A stretch of DNA of 64,000 bases. Origin: Streptomyces cacaoi (GTDB taxonomy: Bacteria > Actinomycetota > Actinomycetes > Streptomycetales > Streptomycetaceae). The position numbers were made by a program, and so were the translations under genes. Within the stretch, counting starts at the first letter, position 1. Every line of letters begins with the position of its first letter. Where the stretch lies: the NCBI RefSeq assembly GCF_006539165.1, contig NZ_BJMM01000002.1, forward strand, positions 310,001-374,000, written 5' to 3'. The notes beneath the pieces were generated by a model. The model did no database searches. It saw nothing but the letters and a program-made list of their open reading frames with translations, and was not told the origin of the DNA. Shown here in pieces: positions 15,778 through 24,016 of the stretch.

Positions 15778-16881
15778 CTACGCCGTCTCCGGCCCCTCCC
15801 GCCCGGGCTCCTCGTGCAGCAGGACGAGCACCGCCAGATCGTCCTGGCGCTGGCCGCCGGTCCAGTGGGTGACGGCGGCGATCAGCGCATCGGCCAGCTC
15901 GCACGGGTGCCGGGGCGTGATCCCGGCCAGGTCCCTGGTGGCGTCGAAGAACACGCCGCGCGCGTCCCTGGCCTCCGTCACCCCGTCCGTGACCAGCACC
16001 AGCGCGTCCCCGGGAGCGAACGGCAGCGTCTCGGCCACCCGCCGCGCCGGCCGCCCGAGGCCCGTCGACAGCGGCAGCTCGGGATGGGCCGGCTCCAGAC
16101 AGGTCACCTGACCCTCCCGAACCAGATAGGGCGGCGGATGGCCCCGGTTGAGCAGCGTCACCGAGCCGCCGCCGGGTGGGATCTCGACGAGCAGGGCCGT
16201 CACGAAGCCCTCGATGTCGTCCAGCGTGTCCTGCCGCCGGCCGCCCTCGCGGTCGAGCGCCCGATCGAGCCGCTCGGCCAGCTCGTGCAGCGTCGGCATG
16301 TGCTCGGCCGCCTCGCGGAACGCCCCCACGACCACCGACACGGCCGAGACGGCGCGCAGCCCCTTGCCCCGCACATCGCCGATGATCGCCCGGATCCCGA
16401 ACGGGGTCTCCTGGAGCGCGTACAGGTCGCCGCCGATCGCCGCCCCCACCTGCGCGGCCACGTACCGGTCCGCGATCGTCACCGGGCCCACGCTCTCCGG
16501 CGGCGCCGGCAGCACCGCCCGCTGGGCCGCCTCGGCGACGTCCTGCACCGCCGTCAGATCGTCCTGCTGCCGGTCGACGAACCACTTGATCCACAGCCCG
16601 ACCAGCCCGACGAGCAGCACCGCCAGCACGTCCGTGACGACGGCCGTCGGCTCGCGGTGCGCGGCCACCGCCATCCCCGCCGCCGTCCCGCAGGCGGCCA
16701 GCGCGTACAGCGCACAGACCCGGAAGGTGGAGACCATGCTCGCCAGCAGCGGTGCGCAGGACAGCAGGGGGAGCCCGAAGTACGGCCGGGGGCCGAAGGC
16801 GTCGGCCAGCGCGCCGCCGACGAGCAGCACCAACGGCGCCGTATGCGGCACCCTGCCCAGCACGTTCCGCGCTCTGCGCAC
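15778..16881 (-). CDS. SpoIIE/PP2C-type serine phosphatase with N-terminal membrane segments
   Basis: A 367-aa protein phosphatase of the SpoIIE/RsbU class, which dephosphorylate anti-anti-sigma factors. Residues about 1-110 contain roughly four hydrophobic segments and end in IKWFVDRQQDD. The catalytic part follows: AAIGGDLYALQ and IIGDVRGKGLRAVSAVSVVVGAFREAA with metal-binding Asp residues, LLNRGHPPPYL, LVLVTDGVTEARD, and a final RQDDLAVLVLL. I chose GTG at 16881 because GGGGAGAG lies six bases upstream; a GTG at 16914 has no ribosome-binding site. No PAS, GAF or RsbW domain is fused. No anti-sigma gene is adjacent, so its target is unknown. Confidence 0.88.
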   Translation of the reverse strand: MRRARNVLGRVPHTAPLVLLVGGALADAFGPRPYFGLPLLSCAPLLASMVSTFRVCALYALAACGTAAGMAVAAHREPTAVVTDVLAVLLVGLVGLWIKWFVDRQQDDLTAVQDVAEAAQRAVLPAPPESVGPVTIADRYVAAQVGAAIGGDLYALQETPFGIRAIIGDVRGKGLRAVSAVSVVVGAFREAAEHMPTLHELAERLDRALDREGGRRQDTLDDIEGFVTALLVEIPPGGGSVTLLNRGHPPPYLVREGQVTCLEPAHPELPLSTGLGRPARRVAETLPFAPGDALVLVTDGVTEARDARGVFFDATRDLAGITPRHPCELADALIAAVTHWTGGQRQDDLAVLVLLHEEPGREGPETA

Positions 16882-17088
16882 CCCAGCTCTCCCCGTTCCT
16901 CCTCGATGGAGCACGGAAATCCGTGCTCTTTCCCGCCGATTCTTACATTTATGGGTATTTCCGCAGCTTTACTGCGGACGAGCGGCAGGGGAGGGCGAGC
17001 ACGCCGGAGCGCCGTGCCGGGAGAAGGAGGAGCCGACACGGCGCCCGGTGGACGGCCGTGGGGTGCTGCGGTGTGCGGCCGTCGCCGT

Positions 17089-17122
17089 CCGGTGCTCCGC
17101 CCGGGGGCGAGCGGAGCACCGG
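17089..17122 (-). terminator. Hairpin terminator of the polyol operon
   Basis: A 12-bp perfect stem, CCGGTGCTCCGC (17089-17100) and GCGGAGCACCGG (17111-17122), with a 10-nt loop. It begins eight bases past the stop of the dehydrogenase gene in the direction of transcription. Confidence 0.75.
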
Positions 17123-17129
17123 GGAGCCG

Positions 17130-18119
17130 TCAGGGAGCGACGACGATCTTCCGCCCCTTGCCCTGGGCGAACCGGTCCAGCGCCTCGGGGTAGGAGTCCA
17201 GCGGCATCCGGTCCGAGATGAACACCTCGGGGTCGAGCACCCCGGCGGCGAACAGCTCGGCGGCCCGCTCGTAGCTGTGCAGCACCGCCATCGAACCGGT
17301 GATGGTGATCTCCTGGTTGTAGATCCGGTACGGGTCGATCGTGGCGCGCGTCGCGTAGTCCGCGACCCCGAACTGCAAGAAGGTCCCCGCCTTGGCGACC
17401 CGGCCGAGCCCGTCCTGGATGGCCGCCGCGTTGCCCGTGGCGTCCACGACCAGGTCCCAGCCCTCCGGCTGGTCCAGCTCGTCGGCGCCGACCGCCGCCC
17501 GCGTGCAGGACAGCTGCCGGGCCGTCGCCAGCCGGTCGGGGTTCACATCGACCATGTCGACGGAGGCCGCACCGGTGCGCTTGGCCAGCTCCAGCATCAT
17601 CAGGCCCATCGTCCCCGAGCCGTAGATGAGCACATGGGCGCCCAGCCTGGTGTTGAGCACGTCGTAACCGCGCACGGCGCAGGACAGCGGCTCGATCAGC
17701 GCGGCGTCCTCGGTGCGCACATGCTCCGGCAGCGGCACGCAGTTGGCGACGGGCGCGACGGCGTACTCGGCGGCGCCGCCCGCCCGCGTCACCCCGATCG
17801 CCTGCCACCGGTCGCACAGGTTGTTGTGCCCGGTGCGGCACCAGCGGCACTCGTAGCAGTACAGCGAGGGGTCGACGGCGACCCGGGTGCCCTCGGCCAG
17901 CTCGGTGACCTCGCTGCCCACGGCCACCACCTCGCCCGCGAACTCGTGCCCCGGCACCACCGGCAGGGTGGGCGCGAACTCGCCCTGGAGGATGTGCAGA
18001 TCGGTTCCGCACAGACCGCACGCCGCCACCTTCACCACCACGTCGCGGGGTCCGGGGGTGGGGTCGGGGACGTGCGAGAGGGCGACCTTGCCCACGGACT
18101 CGACGACTGCGGCCTTCAT
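17130..18119 (-). CDS. Zinc-dependent medium-chain alcohol/polyol dehydrogenase
   Basis: A 329-aa MDR-family dehydrogenase. N-terminal catalytic zinc ligands are in CGLCGTDLH and GHEFAGEVVAVG, and the structural-zinc Cys cluster is YCYECRWCRTGHNNLCD (residues about 88-104). The Rossmann motif is YGSGTMGLMMLELAKRTG near residue 165, followed by an acidic residue in VDVNPDR that favours NAD(H). It is the last gene of the DeoR-ABC operon and its ATG overlaps the permease stop (ATGA). Its position suggests it oxidises the imported polyol, such as sorbitol, mannitol or arabitol, to a ketose. The exact sugar cannot be read from the sequence. Confidence 0.9.
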   Translation of the reverse strand: MKAAVVESVGKVALSHVPDPTPGPRDVVVKVAACGLCGTDLHILQGEFAPTLPVVPGHEFAGEVVAVGSEVTELAEGTRVAVDPSLYCYECRWCRTGHNNLCDRWQAIGVTRAGGAAEYAVAPVANCVPLPEHVRTEDAALIEPLSCAVRGYDVLNTRLGAHVLIYGSGTMGLMMLELAKRTGAASVDMVDVNPDRLATARQLSCTRAAVGADELDQPEGWDLVVDATGNAAAIQDGLGRVAKAGTFLQFGVADYATRATIDPYRIYNQEITITGSMAVLHSYERAAELFAAGVLDPEVFISDRMPLDSYPEALDRFAQGKGRKIVVAP

Positions 18120-19012
18120 TTGACAGCTCCTAGCGACAGGCCCTGGACCAGCTTGTCCTGGGCGGCGAACCCCGCGGCGAGCACCGGCAGGGAGATCACG
18201 AGGGACGCGGCGCACACCTTCGCCAGGAACAGCCCCTGGCTGGTGATGAAACCGGTCAGGAAGACCGGCGCGGTCTGGGCCACCACACCGGTCAGCACAC
18301 GCGCGAAGAGCAACTCGTTCCAGCTGAAGATGAAGCAGATCAGCGCGGTGGCGGCGATGCCGGGCGCGGCGACCGGCGCGACGACGCGGGTCAGGACGGT
18401 GGGCAGCCGCGCCCCGTCGATCTGCGCCGCCTCGATCAGCGCCACCGGCACCTCGGCGAGGAAGGACTGCATCATCCACACCGCGATCGGCAGGTTCATC
18501 GACGTGTAGAGGATGACCAGCAGCCAGACGTTGTCCAGCATCCCGGTGTTCTTCGCGAACAGATAGATCGGCAGCAGGCCGGCCACCAGCGGCAGCATCT
18601 TCGTCGACAGGAAGAAGAACAGCACATCCGTCCACTTGCGCACCGGACGGATCGACAGCGCGTAGGCCGCCGGCAGCGCGAGCACGAGCACGCACAGCGT
18701 CGAGAACACCGACGCCATCAGCGAGTTGGCGAGCGCGGGCCACGGGCTGGGCCCGCCCCCGCCGCCGAAGAACTCGCGGTACCCGTCCAGCGTGAGCGAG
18801 GCGCCCACCGAGGGCGGATTGGTGGCGGCGTCCGACTCCGAGTGGAAGGAGGTCAGCACCATCCAGGCCATCGGCAGGACGAACACCAGGGCGCACACCC
18901 AGGCCAGCAGGCCCAGCAGGGTGTTGACCCGGCGTGCCCGGCGGGGCGACGGGGCGCCCGGCGGGGCCTGTGCGCCCCGGGCGGCGGGCGGAGCTGCGGT
19001 GGCGGCGCTCAT
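18116..19012 (-). CDS. Sugar/polyol ABC transporter permease (MalG/SmoG-like)
   Basis: A 298-aa inner-membrane permease with six predicted hydrophobic segments after a 30-residue Ala/Pro-rich cytoplasmic N terminus. The carbohydrate-permease EAA loop is IEAAQIDGARLPTVLTRVVAP near residues 205-225. Its N-terminal half contains NSLMASVFSTLCVLVLALPAAYAL, typical of the MalG side. It overlaps the upstream permease gene (ATG at 19012, upstream stop 19009) and the downstream dehydrogenase start, so all three are translationally coupled. Confidence 0.93.
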   Translation of the reverse strand: MSAATAAPPAARGAQAPPGAPSPRRARRVNTLLGLLAWVCALVFVLPMAWMVLTSFHSESDAATNPPSVGASLTLDGYREFFGGGGGPSPWPALANSLMASVFSTLCVLVLALPAAYALSIRPVRKWTDVLFFFLSTKMLPLVAGLLPIYLFAKNTGMLDNVWLLVILYTSMNLPIAVWMMQSFLAEVPVALIEAAQIDGARLPTVLTRVVAPVAAPGIAATALICFIFSWNELLFARVLTGVVAQTAPVFLTGFITSQGLFLAKVCAASLVISLPVLAAGFAAQDKLVQGLSLGAVK

Positions 19013-19965
19013 GCGCGGACCTCCTCGCGGAAGAGGGACGAGACCACCCGCAGGACGAGGGTGGCGATCACCAGCGAGCCGATCACCACCAGCACACCGG
19101 CGGCCGAGGCGAGGCCGTACTCGTGGCCCTGGTAGAAGGTCTGGTAGATCGTGTACGGAAGGTTGGCGGTGCCGAGCCCGCCCGAGGTGATCGTGAAGAC
19201 GGCGTCGAAGTTCTGCACGATGTAGATGGAGCCGAGCAGCGCCCCCAGCTCCAGGTAGCGCCGCAGATGCGGCAGTGTGAGGTACCGGAAGATCTGCCAG
19301 GCACCGGCCCCGTCGATCCGGGCGGCCTCGATGGCGTCCGCCGGGCGGCTCTGGAGACCGGCCAGCAGGATGAGCATCATGAACGGCGTCCACTGCCAGA
19401 TCAGCGCGATCTCCACCGCGCCGAGCGGCATGGAGGCGATCCAGTCCGGCTGGGGCGGTTTGTCGCCGCCCACCCAGGTGAGCAGGCCGTTGAGCAGCCC
19501 GTACTCGGGGTTGAACAGCACGTGCTTCCACAGCAGCGCGGCGGCCACCGGGACCAGCAGGAACGGCGCGATCAGCAGCGTGCGCACCAGGCCGCGGCCC
19601 GGGAAGCGCCGGTCGAGCAGCAGCGCGAGCAGCAGCCCGAGCACCAGGCTCACCAGCACGACGACGACCGTGAGCAGGATGGTGGTCAGCACCGAGTCGC
19701 GCAGCTGCGCATCACCCAGCACCTCCTGGTAGTTGGCCAGGCCGCCGAAGGTCCGCGCCTCCGGGTAGAGGGCGTTCCAGTCGAAGAAGGAGACGACCAG
19801 CGTGGCGGCGAAGGGCAGCTGCGTCACCACGATCAGGAAGATCAGCGCGGGCAGCAGCGGCGCGCGCGTCACCCAGGCCCGCACCTTGCCGGGCGGCCGG
19901 GAGGCCGGGGCGGCGGACGAGGGGGCGGCGGACGGTTCCGCGGGAGCGACGGTCGGAGTGGTCAC
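19009..19965 (-). CDS. Sugar/polyol ABC transporter permease (MalF/SmoF-like)
   Basis: A 318-aa permease with an N-terminal cytoplasmic tail and about six membrane segments, the first being LLPALIFLIVVTQLPFAATLVVSFFDW. The EAA loop is IEAARIDGAGAWQIFRYLTLP near residue 225. The GTG start at 19965 overlaps the binding-protein stop. It pairs with the MalG-like protein encoded next. No ATP-binding subunit gene lies in the operon. In streptomycetes such CUT1 importers share the multitask ATPase MsiK encoded elsewhere. Confidence 0.93.
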   Translation of the reverse strand: MTTPTVAPAEPSAAPSSAAPASRPPGKVRAWVTRAPLLPALIFLIVVTQLPFAATLVVSFFDWNALYPEARTFGGLANYQEVLGDAQLRDSVLTTILLTVVVVLVSLVLGLLLALLLDRRFPGRGLVRTLLIAPFLLVPVAAALLWKHVLFNPEYGLLNGLLTWVGGDKPPQPDWIASMPLGAVEIALIWQWTPFMMLILLAGLQSRPADAIEAARIDGAGAWQIFRYLTLPHLRRYLELGALLGSIYIVQNFDAVFTITSGGLGTANLPYTIYQTFYQGHEYGLASAAGVLVVIGSLVIATLVLRVVSSLFREEVRA

Positions 19966-21341
19966 TGGCGGTCCCGCCCCTCGTAGTCCTCGGAGATCTC
20001 GGACGCCAGCTTCTGGGACTTGCGCAGCGCGCTGTCCACCGACTGGCGCCCGGCGATCGCCGCGCTGATCTCCTGCGACACCTTCGTACCCAGGTCGGCG
20101 AACTCGGGTATGCCGACGAACTGGATGCCGATCGCCGGGCGTTCCTGCACGCCCGGATCCCGCGGTTTGGCGCCCGCGATGGCCTGCTTCGTGACCTCGC
20201 CGAAGTCACCGGCCTGCTTCTTGTACTCGGGCAGCTCATAGGTGGAGGCCCGCTTGCCCGCCGGCACGTTGGCCCAGCCGAACTCCCGCCCCACCAGCCG
20301 CTCGTACTCCTTGCCGGAGGCCCAGGAGATGAACTTCCACGCCTTGTCGGGGTTGGGGCTGGCCTTCTGGATGCCCCAGGCCCAGGTGTACAGCCAGCCC
20401 GACTGCTTGGTGCGCTCCACCGGGGCCGGCACGTACCCGATCTTGCCGCGCACCGGGGACTTGGCCGCCTCCAGCGAGCCCGCCCCCGCGGTGGCGTCGT
20501 ACCACATGGCACTCTTGCCCTGCGTCATGTTGTTGAGGCACTCGGCGTACCCGGACTGCGCGGCGCCCGCCTGCCCGTGCTCGCGCACGAGCTTCACATA
20601 GAACTTCGTCGCCTTGACGAACTCCGGGTCCTGGAGCCGGGCCTTCCAGTCCTTGTCGAACCAGGTGCCCCCGAAGGTGTTGACCATGGACGTCAGCGGT
20701 GCGATCAGCTCGCCCCAGCCGGGCAGCCCGCGCAGACAGATCCCCTTCATCCCCTTGCGGGAGCCGTCCGCCTTCGCGGCCAGCTCCGCGACCTGCTGCC
20801 AGGTGGGGTGGGCGGGCATCTTCAGCCCTTCCTCGGCGAAGACGTCCTTGCGGTACATCAGGAAGGAGGACTCGCCGTAGAACGGCTCGGCGTAGACCTG
20901 CCCGTCCTCGCCGCTGAGCGACTCCCGCACCGGCGGCAGGATGTCCTTCTGGTCGAAGCGTTTGTCCTTCTTGATGTAGGGGTCCAGCGAGCGCAGCCAC
21001 TCGTTCTTGGCATAGACCGGCGTCTCGTAGTTGCTGAGGGTCGCCACGTCGTACTGGCCCGCCTGGTTGGCGAAGTCCTGGCTGATCTTGTCGCGGACGT
21101 CGTTCTCCGGCAGGACCGTGAAGTCGACCTTGATACCGGTCTTCGCGGTGAAGTGCTCGGCGGTCAGCTTGCGCAGCTCGGCCATCTGAGGGTTGTTCAC
21201 CATCAGGACGCGAAGCGTGTCACCGCCGGACGCGAGCTCTCCGGCCCCGGCGCAGCCGGAGAGCGCTAGCAGCATGCCGGCGGTGGTCACCGCCAGAACC
21301 GCGCGGCCTCTCCGCATGCGGGGGCGGCTCGGATGGTGCAT
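19962..21341 (-). CDS. Sugar/polyol ABC transporter substrate-binding lipoprotein
   Basis: A 459-aa family 1 solute-binding protein. ATG at 21341 has AGGAG seven bases upstream and is followed by a signal peptide with lipobox LALSGCAGAG (Cys near residue 30). The mature part contains LRVLMVNNPQMAELRKL, YDVATLSNYETPVYAKN and PFYGESSFLMYRKDVFAEEGLK, resembling sorbitol/mannitol binders (SmoE-like). It leads the transport-dehydrogenase operon. The 131-bp gap to the regulator gene holds a direct repeat TTTCGGA/TTTCGAT (21358 and 21369, 11 bp apart) upstream of the start, a possible operator. Substrate specificity is inferred from the neighbouring polyol dehydrogenase. Confidence 0.92.
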   Translation of the reverse strand: MHHPSRPRMRRGRAVLAVTTAGMLLALSGCAGAGELASGGDTLRVLMVNNPQMAELRKLTAEHFTAKTGIKVDFTVLPENDVRDKISQDFANQAGQYDVATLSNYETPVYAKNEWLRSLDPYIKKDKRFDQKDILPPVRESLSGEDGQVYAEPFYGESSFLMYRKDVFAEEGLKMPAHPTWQQVAELAAKADGSRKGMKGICLRGLPGWGELIAPLTSMVNTFGGTWFDKDWKARLQDPEFVKATKFYVKLVREHGQAGAAQSGYAECLNNMTQGKSAMWYDATAGAGSLEAAKSPVRGKIGYVPAPVERTKQSGWLYTWAWGIQKASPNPDKAWKFISWASGKEYERLVGREFGWANVPAGKRASTYELPEYKKQAGDFGEVTKQAIAGAKPRDPGVQERPAIGIQFVGIPEFADLGTKVSQEISAAIAGRQSVDSALRKSQKLASEISEDYEGRDRQ

Positions 21342-21472
21342 CGGGAACTCCTGGCATTTTCGGATGGATTTCGATTCAGCGGATGCGTAAGGAGCCACCG
21401 TCCACCGCCAGGCTGCCCGCAGCGGCGCGCGACGGCTCCCCACGACGGAGAGCGGACAGGCCGTCGGACCCG

Positions 21473-22237
21473 TCAGACCCGGATGACCTGCGGCCCACGC
21501 AGGGCGTAGCGGTGCGCCTCGTGCCCGGGCAGCGCCGTCGAGGTCACGATCGCCTCGAAGTCGCCGACCTCGGCGAACCGGCAGAAGCTCACGGCGCCGA
21601 ACTTCGAGTGCAGCCCCGCGAACACCCGCCGCCGGGAAGCCCGCACCGCCTGCGCCTTCACCTCGCCGACGGCCGGATCCGGAGTGGTCAGCCCGTGCTC
21701 CCGCGAGATGCCGTTCGCGCCGACGAAGGCCAGGTCGATGACGAAACCCGCCAGCATCTTCGACGTCCAGTGCTCCACGGTCGCCAGCGTGCCGCCACGC
21801 ACCCGGCCCCCCAGCAGCAGCACGGTGAACTCCCCGTCGCCCGCCGCCAGGGAGCTGGCGACCGGCAGGGACGCCGTCACCACCGTCAGCGGCCGGTCCC
21901 GCGGAAGCGCCTCGGCGATCAGCTGCGGGGTGAACCCCTCGTCGATGAACACCGTTTCGGCGTCCCCGAGCATCCCGGCCGCCGCCTGCGCTATCCGCCG
22001 TTTCTCCGGCACGTGCATCGTCGTGCGGAACGCCAGCGTCGTCTCGAAGCCCGCACTCTCGACCGGATAGGCGCCACCGTGCGTACGGCGCAGCAGCCCG
22101 TGCGACTCCAGTACCCGCAGATCGCGGCGCACGGTCTCCTTCGCGACGCCCAGATCCACCGCGAGCCGCCCGACGTCGACGGCCCCCTCACGGCGGGCCG
22201 TCGCCACGATCGTCCGCTGCCGCTCCTCCGCACTCAT
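21473..22237 (-). CDS. DeoR family transcriptional regulator
   Basis: A 254-aa sugar-phosphate-sensing repressor. The N-terminal helix-turn-helix is VDVGRLAVDLGVAKETVRRDLRVLESHGLLRRTHGGA (residues about 19-55), the DeoR signature. The C-terminal sensor domain has VFIDEGFTPQLIAEAL, LLGGRVRGGTLATVEHW and DLAFVGANGISREHGLTTPD, typical of DeoR_C. It is 131 bp upstream of, and in the same direction as, the binding-protein gene, so it probably represses the operon until a phosphorylated polyol or ketose accumulates. Upstream of its start lie two perfect 10-bp tandem copies of CTGCCCGCTT (22346-22365) that may be its own operator. Confidence 0.92.
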   Translation of the reverse strand: MSAEERQRTIVATARREGAVDVGRLAVDLGVAKETVRRDLRVLESHGLLRRTHGGAYPVESAGFETTLAFRTTMHVPEKRRIAQAAAGMLGDAETVFIDEGFTPQLIAEALPRDRPLTVVTASLPVASSLAAGDGEFTVLLLGGRVRGGTLATVEHWTSKMLAGFVIDLAFVGANGISREHGLTTPDPAVGEVKAQAVRASRRRVFAGLHSKFGAVSFCRFAEVGDFEAIVTSTALPGHEAHRYALRGPQVIRV

Positions 22238-22345
22238 GCTCTCGGGTGCACCTCTCCGTTCGGTCACCGCGGTGCCCGTTCCTGCCCGCAGGGAGAGTTC
22301 TACCGGCCCGCGTGCCCCCCGACCAGACTCCTCCTGAACCCGATG

Positions 22346-22365
22346 CTGCCCGCTTCTGCCCGCTT
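22346..22365. repeat. Tandem 10-bp direct repeat upstream of the deoR-type gene
   Basis: Two adjacent copies of CTGCCCGCTT, with a related CCTGCCCGCA at about 22280. The position, 110-130 bp upstream of the regulator start, and the 10-bp phasing are compatible with a DeoR-family operator. No binding evidence exists. Confidence 0.45.
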
Positions 22366-22500
22366 CCGATGGGGAGTTGAGCCGCTTCAACCCTGGAACC
22401 AGGGGTTCCGCGGTCACGAACGGATGCCCGCCCGCACAGCACGGGCGCCCGTTTCCTGCCCGGTGCCTGTCCACCACCGCCCGGAACGGACGTTGCGCCT

Positions 22501-22570
22501 GTCGACGAGTGCCGACGAGCGCCGACGAGCGCGGACGACTGCCGGCGATTGGCGCCGACCGCCGACCACC
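22501..22570. repeat. Degenerate tandem repeat with 10-bp period
   Basis: Seven consecutive decamers begin with G and share the pattern GCCGACGAGC; units 2 and 3 are identical, the others carry one to five changes. The period equals one DNA helical turn. The repeat lies in the large gap between two divergent genes and is not part of any convincing gene. Confidence 0.6.
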
Positions 22571-22883
22571 ACCACTGCCGACGGCGGCCGACAGCCTCCA
22601 CCGGCCACCCGGCCGACGGGCACGGACGGACCCGCGCACGCCAGGGGGCGCACAGCGCTCTTCCCGGCGCCTCGCTTACATCCCGTTGGGCGCTCCCGCT
22701 ACCTCTGCGCGGGTGAAAGAACCACGATCGCGCCCGGAATCTCAGCGGCACGGCGCCCCGTAACGAGTTTGCTACCTCTCACCCGGCACGGGGGGAGCGG
22801 CCCGCCCCCCGGTCCGGGACGTACGGGCCTGACTCCGACACCAACCCAGAGTTTCCGGACTCGACGGCAAGGAGCTGATCCAG

Positions 22884-23519
22884 ATGCGCAAGACCAAGGT
22901 CGCAACCTTCGGTGTGCTGGCCGCGGCGATGATCGCGGTCCCCGCCACCCCCGCATTCGCCTACGAGGTGGAGCCCGGCGACACGCTCTCCGAGCTCGCC
23001 CAGAAGCACGGAACGACCTGGCAAGACCTCGCGGCCAGAAACGGCCTCCCCGATCCCGATCGCATCTACGCCGGCCAGCATCTCGACCTGGACGGGGCCA
23101 GTAGCCCCGATACGCCCACGGCCCCCCGTCAGCAGGCCGCTCCGCCCCAGCAGTCCGCACCCCAGCAGCCCACCGCACCCCGGCGCGAATCCCGGCCGCA
23201 GAGCGAAACGCAGCCGTCCGGGCAGCAGTCCTCCGGCAGCCACTCGGCCGGGAAGCACTCCTCCGGCGGGAGCCGTGCCTCCGCGCCCCAGGCGGCCTCC
23301 CGCTCCGAGGCCCGGGCCAAGAAGGAGATCATCCGCCGCGAGTCCAGCGGCAACCCGAACGCTCAGAACGGCAAGTACCACGGCCTGTTCCAGACCGACC
23401 AGCCGTGGGGCCGCGGCACCGTCGCCGAACAGCACGCCGGCGCCGAGAAGTACGTCCGGGAGCGCTACGGGTCCTGGAAGTCGGCGCTGCACTTCCACGA
23501 CACACACGGCTGGTACTGA
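22884..23519 (+). CDS. Secreted LysM domain transglycosylase-like protein
   Basis: A 211-aa exported cell-wall enzyme. ATG at 22884 with AAGGAG upstream starts a Sec signal peptide ending APAFA (cleavage after about residue 26). A LysM peptidoglycan-binding domain follows (YEVEPGDTLSELAQKHGTTW to about residue 70), then a Gln/Pro/Ser-rich linker, then a short transglycosylase-like domain (residues about 150-211) with IIRRESSGNPNAQNGKYHGLFQ, where the Glu is the likely catalytic acid, and a closing HDTHGWY. This is the layout of streptomycete resuscitation/lytic transglycosylase proteins that act on peptidoglycan during growth or germination. The last seven codons including the stop are tandemly duplicated just downstream. 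Confidence 0.9.
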   Translation: MRKTKVATFGVLAAAMIAVPATPAFAYEVEPGDTLSELAQKHGTTWQDLAARNGLPDPDRIYAGQHLDLDGASSPDTPTAPRQQAAPPQQSAPQQPTAPRRESRPQSETQPSGQQSSGSHSAGKHSSGGSRASAPQAASRSEARAKKEIIRRESSGNPNAQNGKYHGLFQTDQPWGRGTVAEQHAGAEKYVRERYGSWKSALHFHDTHGWY

Positions 23520-23543
23520 CCCACACACGGCTGGTACTGACCC
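23502..23543 (+). repeat. Tandem 21-nt duplication including the stop codon
   Basis: Two exact 21-nt copies (23502-23522 and 23523-23543) of ACACACGGCTGGTACTGACC plus C. The first copy encodes the end of the LysM protein, THGWY-stop; the second lies outside the gene. The unit is in phase with codons but translation stops in copy 1. Confidence 0.9.
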
Positions 23544-23643
23544 GCGACGCAAACCCCCAGGCGGCACCGCCCGGCCCAGGCGCCGGGCCGGGCGGGCCCC
23601 CGGAACAGCAACCCCCGCACAGCGCGGACGCGCACACGAAAGA

Positions 23644-23668
23644 GCCGCTCCGGCACTGCCGGAGCGGC
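23644..23668. terminator. Terminator shared by LysM gene and tRNA-Pro
   Basis: An 11-bp perfect stem GCCGCTCCGGC/GCCGGAGCGGC with a 3-nt loop. On the minus strand it is followed by TCTTTCG, a short T-run typical of a tRNA terminator; it also faces the LysM gene on the plus strand. Confidence 0.85.
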
Positions 23669-23690
23669 CTTCACCTGCTCTTCTTCACTG

Positions 23691-23764
<74 letters not shown>

Positions 23765-23929
23765 GTGCCTCACGACTCGGGGCCGGGCCCCGCGCCGCTC
23801 GCGCGGTAAGAACAATACAACACTTCGAACGCCCGGATCACCGCCGACCTGCCACCGCCCGCGGTACCGGCCGTCCCGGGCGCCCCGCCCCGCCTCGGCG
23901 GAAACCGGCACCCGGCCCCGGCCCCCGGA

Positions 23930-23990
23930 GCCCCCGGCCCGGGCCCGTGCACACGCTCGGCGCACGACGGGCCCCACGCGGGCCGGGGGC
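23930..23990 (-). terminator. Nested hairpin downstream of the cold-shock gene
   Basis: Outer arms GCCCCCGGCCCG (23930-23941) and CGGGCCGGGGGC (23979-23990) are perfectly complementary. An inner stem GGGCCCGT (23941-23948)/ACGGGCCC (23967-23974) shares base 23941 with the outer stem. It starts 26 bases past the stop of the cold-shock-domain gene, so a terminator or 3' stabiliser is likely. Confidence 0.65.
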
Positions 23991-24016
23991 CGGAAACAGC
24001 CGGAGGAAAGAAGACG

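Larger units (their letters stand above)
22238..22883. other. Gene-free stretch between divergent deoR-type and LysM genes
   Basis: A 646-bp divergent region. From left to right it holds tandem CTGCCCGCTT copies (22346-22365), a small hairpin CCCTGG-AA-CCAGGG (22391-22404), a decaying 10-bp-period repeat (22501-22570), and two copies of GCTACCTCT 73 nt apart (22698-22706 and 22771-22779). A CGGGTGA after the first GCTACCTCT copy can pair with a TCACCCG after the second. The last part is probably the leader of the LysM gene. I recognise no known riboswitch and no gene. Confidence 0.6.

Noticed and set aside
22690..22883. c-di-AMP (ydaO-type) riboswitch before the LysM gene
   Set aside because: Expected by analogy with other cell-wall hydrolase genes, but the conserved GGTGAAT...CAGCTAACC...GGTAGG elements are not present in order.
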